Below are positions 63,141 to 64,000 of a stretch of 64,000 bases of DNA, piece after piece; within the stretch, counting starts at the first letter, position 1, and each line of letters opens with the position of its first letter. Both the position numbers and the translations under genes were made by a program. Below the pieces are notes generated by a model. That model saw only the letters and a program-made list of their open reading frames with translations, had not been told where the DNA came from and did no database searches. The DNA is from Bacillota bacterium (GTDB taxonomy: Bacteria > Bacillota > Clostridia > Christensenellales > UMGS416), in contig JAEYPH010000086.1 in NCBI GenBank assembly GCA_023410875.1, forward strand, positions 62,001-126,000, in the 5' to 3' direction.

Positions 63141-63164
63141 TTTCGGCAGAGAGTACTGCCGAAA
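63141..63164 (+). promoter_or_regulatory. Leader hairpin just before the ribosome binding site
   Basis: The perfect 9-bp arms TTTCGGCAG and CTGCCGAAA enclose a 6-base loop, 8 bases upstream of the AAAGGAGG site. It could modulate translation or message stability, or be an operator. Confidence 0.5.
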
Positions 63165-63186
63165 TAGTAATAAAGGAGGAAGGTCA

Positions 63187-64000
63187 ATGCGTAGAACTCT
63201 GGCACTGCTCTTGGCATGTCTCATGCTCGCCCTGGTTGCCGGGTGCACACCCACAACCGGAACCACCACCGCAGCCGCAACCACATCTGAGGCAACCACT
63301 GCCCCCACCGCAACCCCGGAACCGGCGAAGGAAAGCGTTGCGCCTACGGATGCAACCACGGAGCCCGCGAAGGAAACCACAGCGCCAGCAGCAGAGTACA
63401 AACAGTCTCCCTTCCTGGACAGCAAAGGCCTTCCCCCGGTGGCGGAGCGCCTGCCCAAGGAGCCCAAGATCTCCAACGAGATTCCCGCCGATCAGCTCAA
63501 ATATGAGATCGGCACCTACGGCGGAACCATGCGTTTTGTAACATCCGTCGTCGAGTGGGACGCTGACGTGTTCGTCATGACCAACGAACCCCTGCTCAAC
63601 ACCCCCGGTATCCTGGGCAAGGAAATCACCGGTAACATTCTGAAGGGTTATGAAGCGACCGCTGACCAAAAGACGTTCACGTTCTACATGCGTGAAGGCC
63701 TGCGTTGGTCCGACGGCCAACCCGTAACCATCGAAGACGTTCGCTTCACGGTTGAGGATTTCCTCTTCAACGAAGAACTGACGCCCTCATTCCCCAACTG
63801 GATGAAGTCCGGCGGCCAGCGCGACGGCACGCCTCTTAAGTTTGAGGTCGTGGACGATTGGACGTTCAAGATCTCCTTCGACCAGCCCTACGGCGGTTTC
63901 CCGATGCACCTGGCCATCCAGGGCTGGAAGGGCTACACCGAATTCCTGAAGCCCTCCCACTACTTGAAGCCGTACCACAAGAAGTACGCCAAGAGCGAGG
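63187..64000 (+). CDS. Peptide/oligosaccharide ABC transporter binding lipoprotein (family 5, DppA/OppA type), partial
   Basis: The first 271 residues of a family 5 solute-binding protein are visible; the gene continues past the right edge. There is a signal peptide with lipobox LVAGC (Cys20), a long Thr/Ala/Pro/Glu linker (about 21-70), then the family opening YGGTMRFV and TFTFYMREGLRWSDGQPVT with the typical YxLRxGxxWSDGxP pattern. It starts at 63187 after AAAGGAGG. Family 5 proteins bind peptides, nickel or oligosaccharides. Permease and ATPase genes presumably follow. Confidence 0.9.
   Translation, partial: MRRTLALLLACLMLALVAGCTPTTGTTTAAATTSEATTAPTATPEPAKESVAPTDATTEPAKETTAPAAEYKQSPFLDSKGLPPVAERLPKEPKISNEIPADQLKYEIGTYGGTMRFVTSVVEWDADVFVMTNEPLLNTPGILGKEITGNILKGYEATADQKTFTFYMREGLRWSDGQPVTIEDVRFTVEDFLFNEELTPSFPNWMKSGGQRDGTPLKFEVVDDWTFKISFDQPYGGFPMHLAIQGWKGYTEFLKPSHYLKPYHKKYAKSE

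Noticed and set aside
1..64000. CRISPR arrays, tRNA or rRNA genes, insertion-sequence transposases
   Set aside because: None was recognised on either strand; the repeats found are too few or too diverged to be CRISPR, and no transposase motif was seen.

Overview
The window looks like a chromosomal segment of a GC-rich, anaerobic, endospore-forming member of the Clostridia. The support is a complete ger-type spore germinant-receptor operon, a large soluble [FeFe]-hydrogenase, ROK and AraC sugar regulators, LplABC-type sugar transporters, and strong AGGAGG ribosome binding sites throughout. A species cannot be named from the sequence alone. Most of the window is GC-rich, but two stretches are clearly AT-rich and look acquired: about 1.9-5.0 kb and about 46.2-49.8 kb.

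Layout. 0-5 kb: start of a class V aminotransferase, an MFS transporter, then an AT-rich two-gene unit with a NACHT NTPase and a small helical protein that share an N-terminal peptide. 5-16.4 kb: one leftward operon (lplB, ytcP, lipoprotein binding protein, two UroD-superfamily proteins, a GH95 fucosidase-type enzyme) with its membrane-anchored AraC regulator upstream. 16.5-20.5 kb: a rightward DsbD-like thiol transporter, a small unknown protein and a second GH95. 20.5-23.7 kb: a leftward group with a D-2-hydroxyacid dehydrogenase, an internally deleted sugar isomerase and a Gfo/Idh oxidoreductase. 23.7-25.7 kb: a rearranged patch with two gene fragments, duplicated short repeats and two small genes. 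25.7-31.5 kb: a sugar isomerase and a 1,537-residue secreted repeat protein. 31.5-35.5 kb: the ger operon. 35.7-45.9 kb: mixed housekeeping and envelope genes, including UxaA, a radical SAM protein, carbonic anhydrase, a serine hydrolase, an NlpC/P60 hydrolase, a LytTR regulatory unit and a ROK repressor. 46-49.8 kb: a possible structured RNA, a RES-domain protein and a NotI-family restriction-modification pair. 50-54.7 kb: a hydrogenase fusion and an endolysin-like protein. 54.9-62.6 kb: an unknown protein and a second leftward sugar operon (binding protein, lplB, ytcP, GH78 rhamnosidase). 63.2 kb to the end: start of a family 5 peptide-binding lipoprotein.

How the genes fit together. Two operons pair an Lpl-type importer, without its own ATPase gene, with glycosidases that lack signal peptides. 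This implies uptake of short deoxy-sugar-containing oligosaccharides and hydrolysis inside the cell, with an ATPase supplied from elsewhere. The two AT-rich islands look like anti-phage cargo. The best candidate for an undescribed system is the NACHT/small-protein pair at 1.9-4.75 kb: the shared N-terminal peptide suggests prion-like or amyloid-type signalling between partners, and a homopolymer frameshift separates that peptide from the NACHT protein. The cassette-like repeats at 24.1-25.7 kb and the putative RNA at 46.05-46.19 kb are the next most interesting. All functional calls rest on motif recognition by eye; no database search was run.
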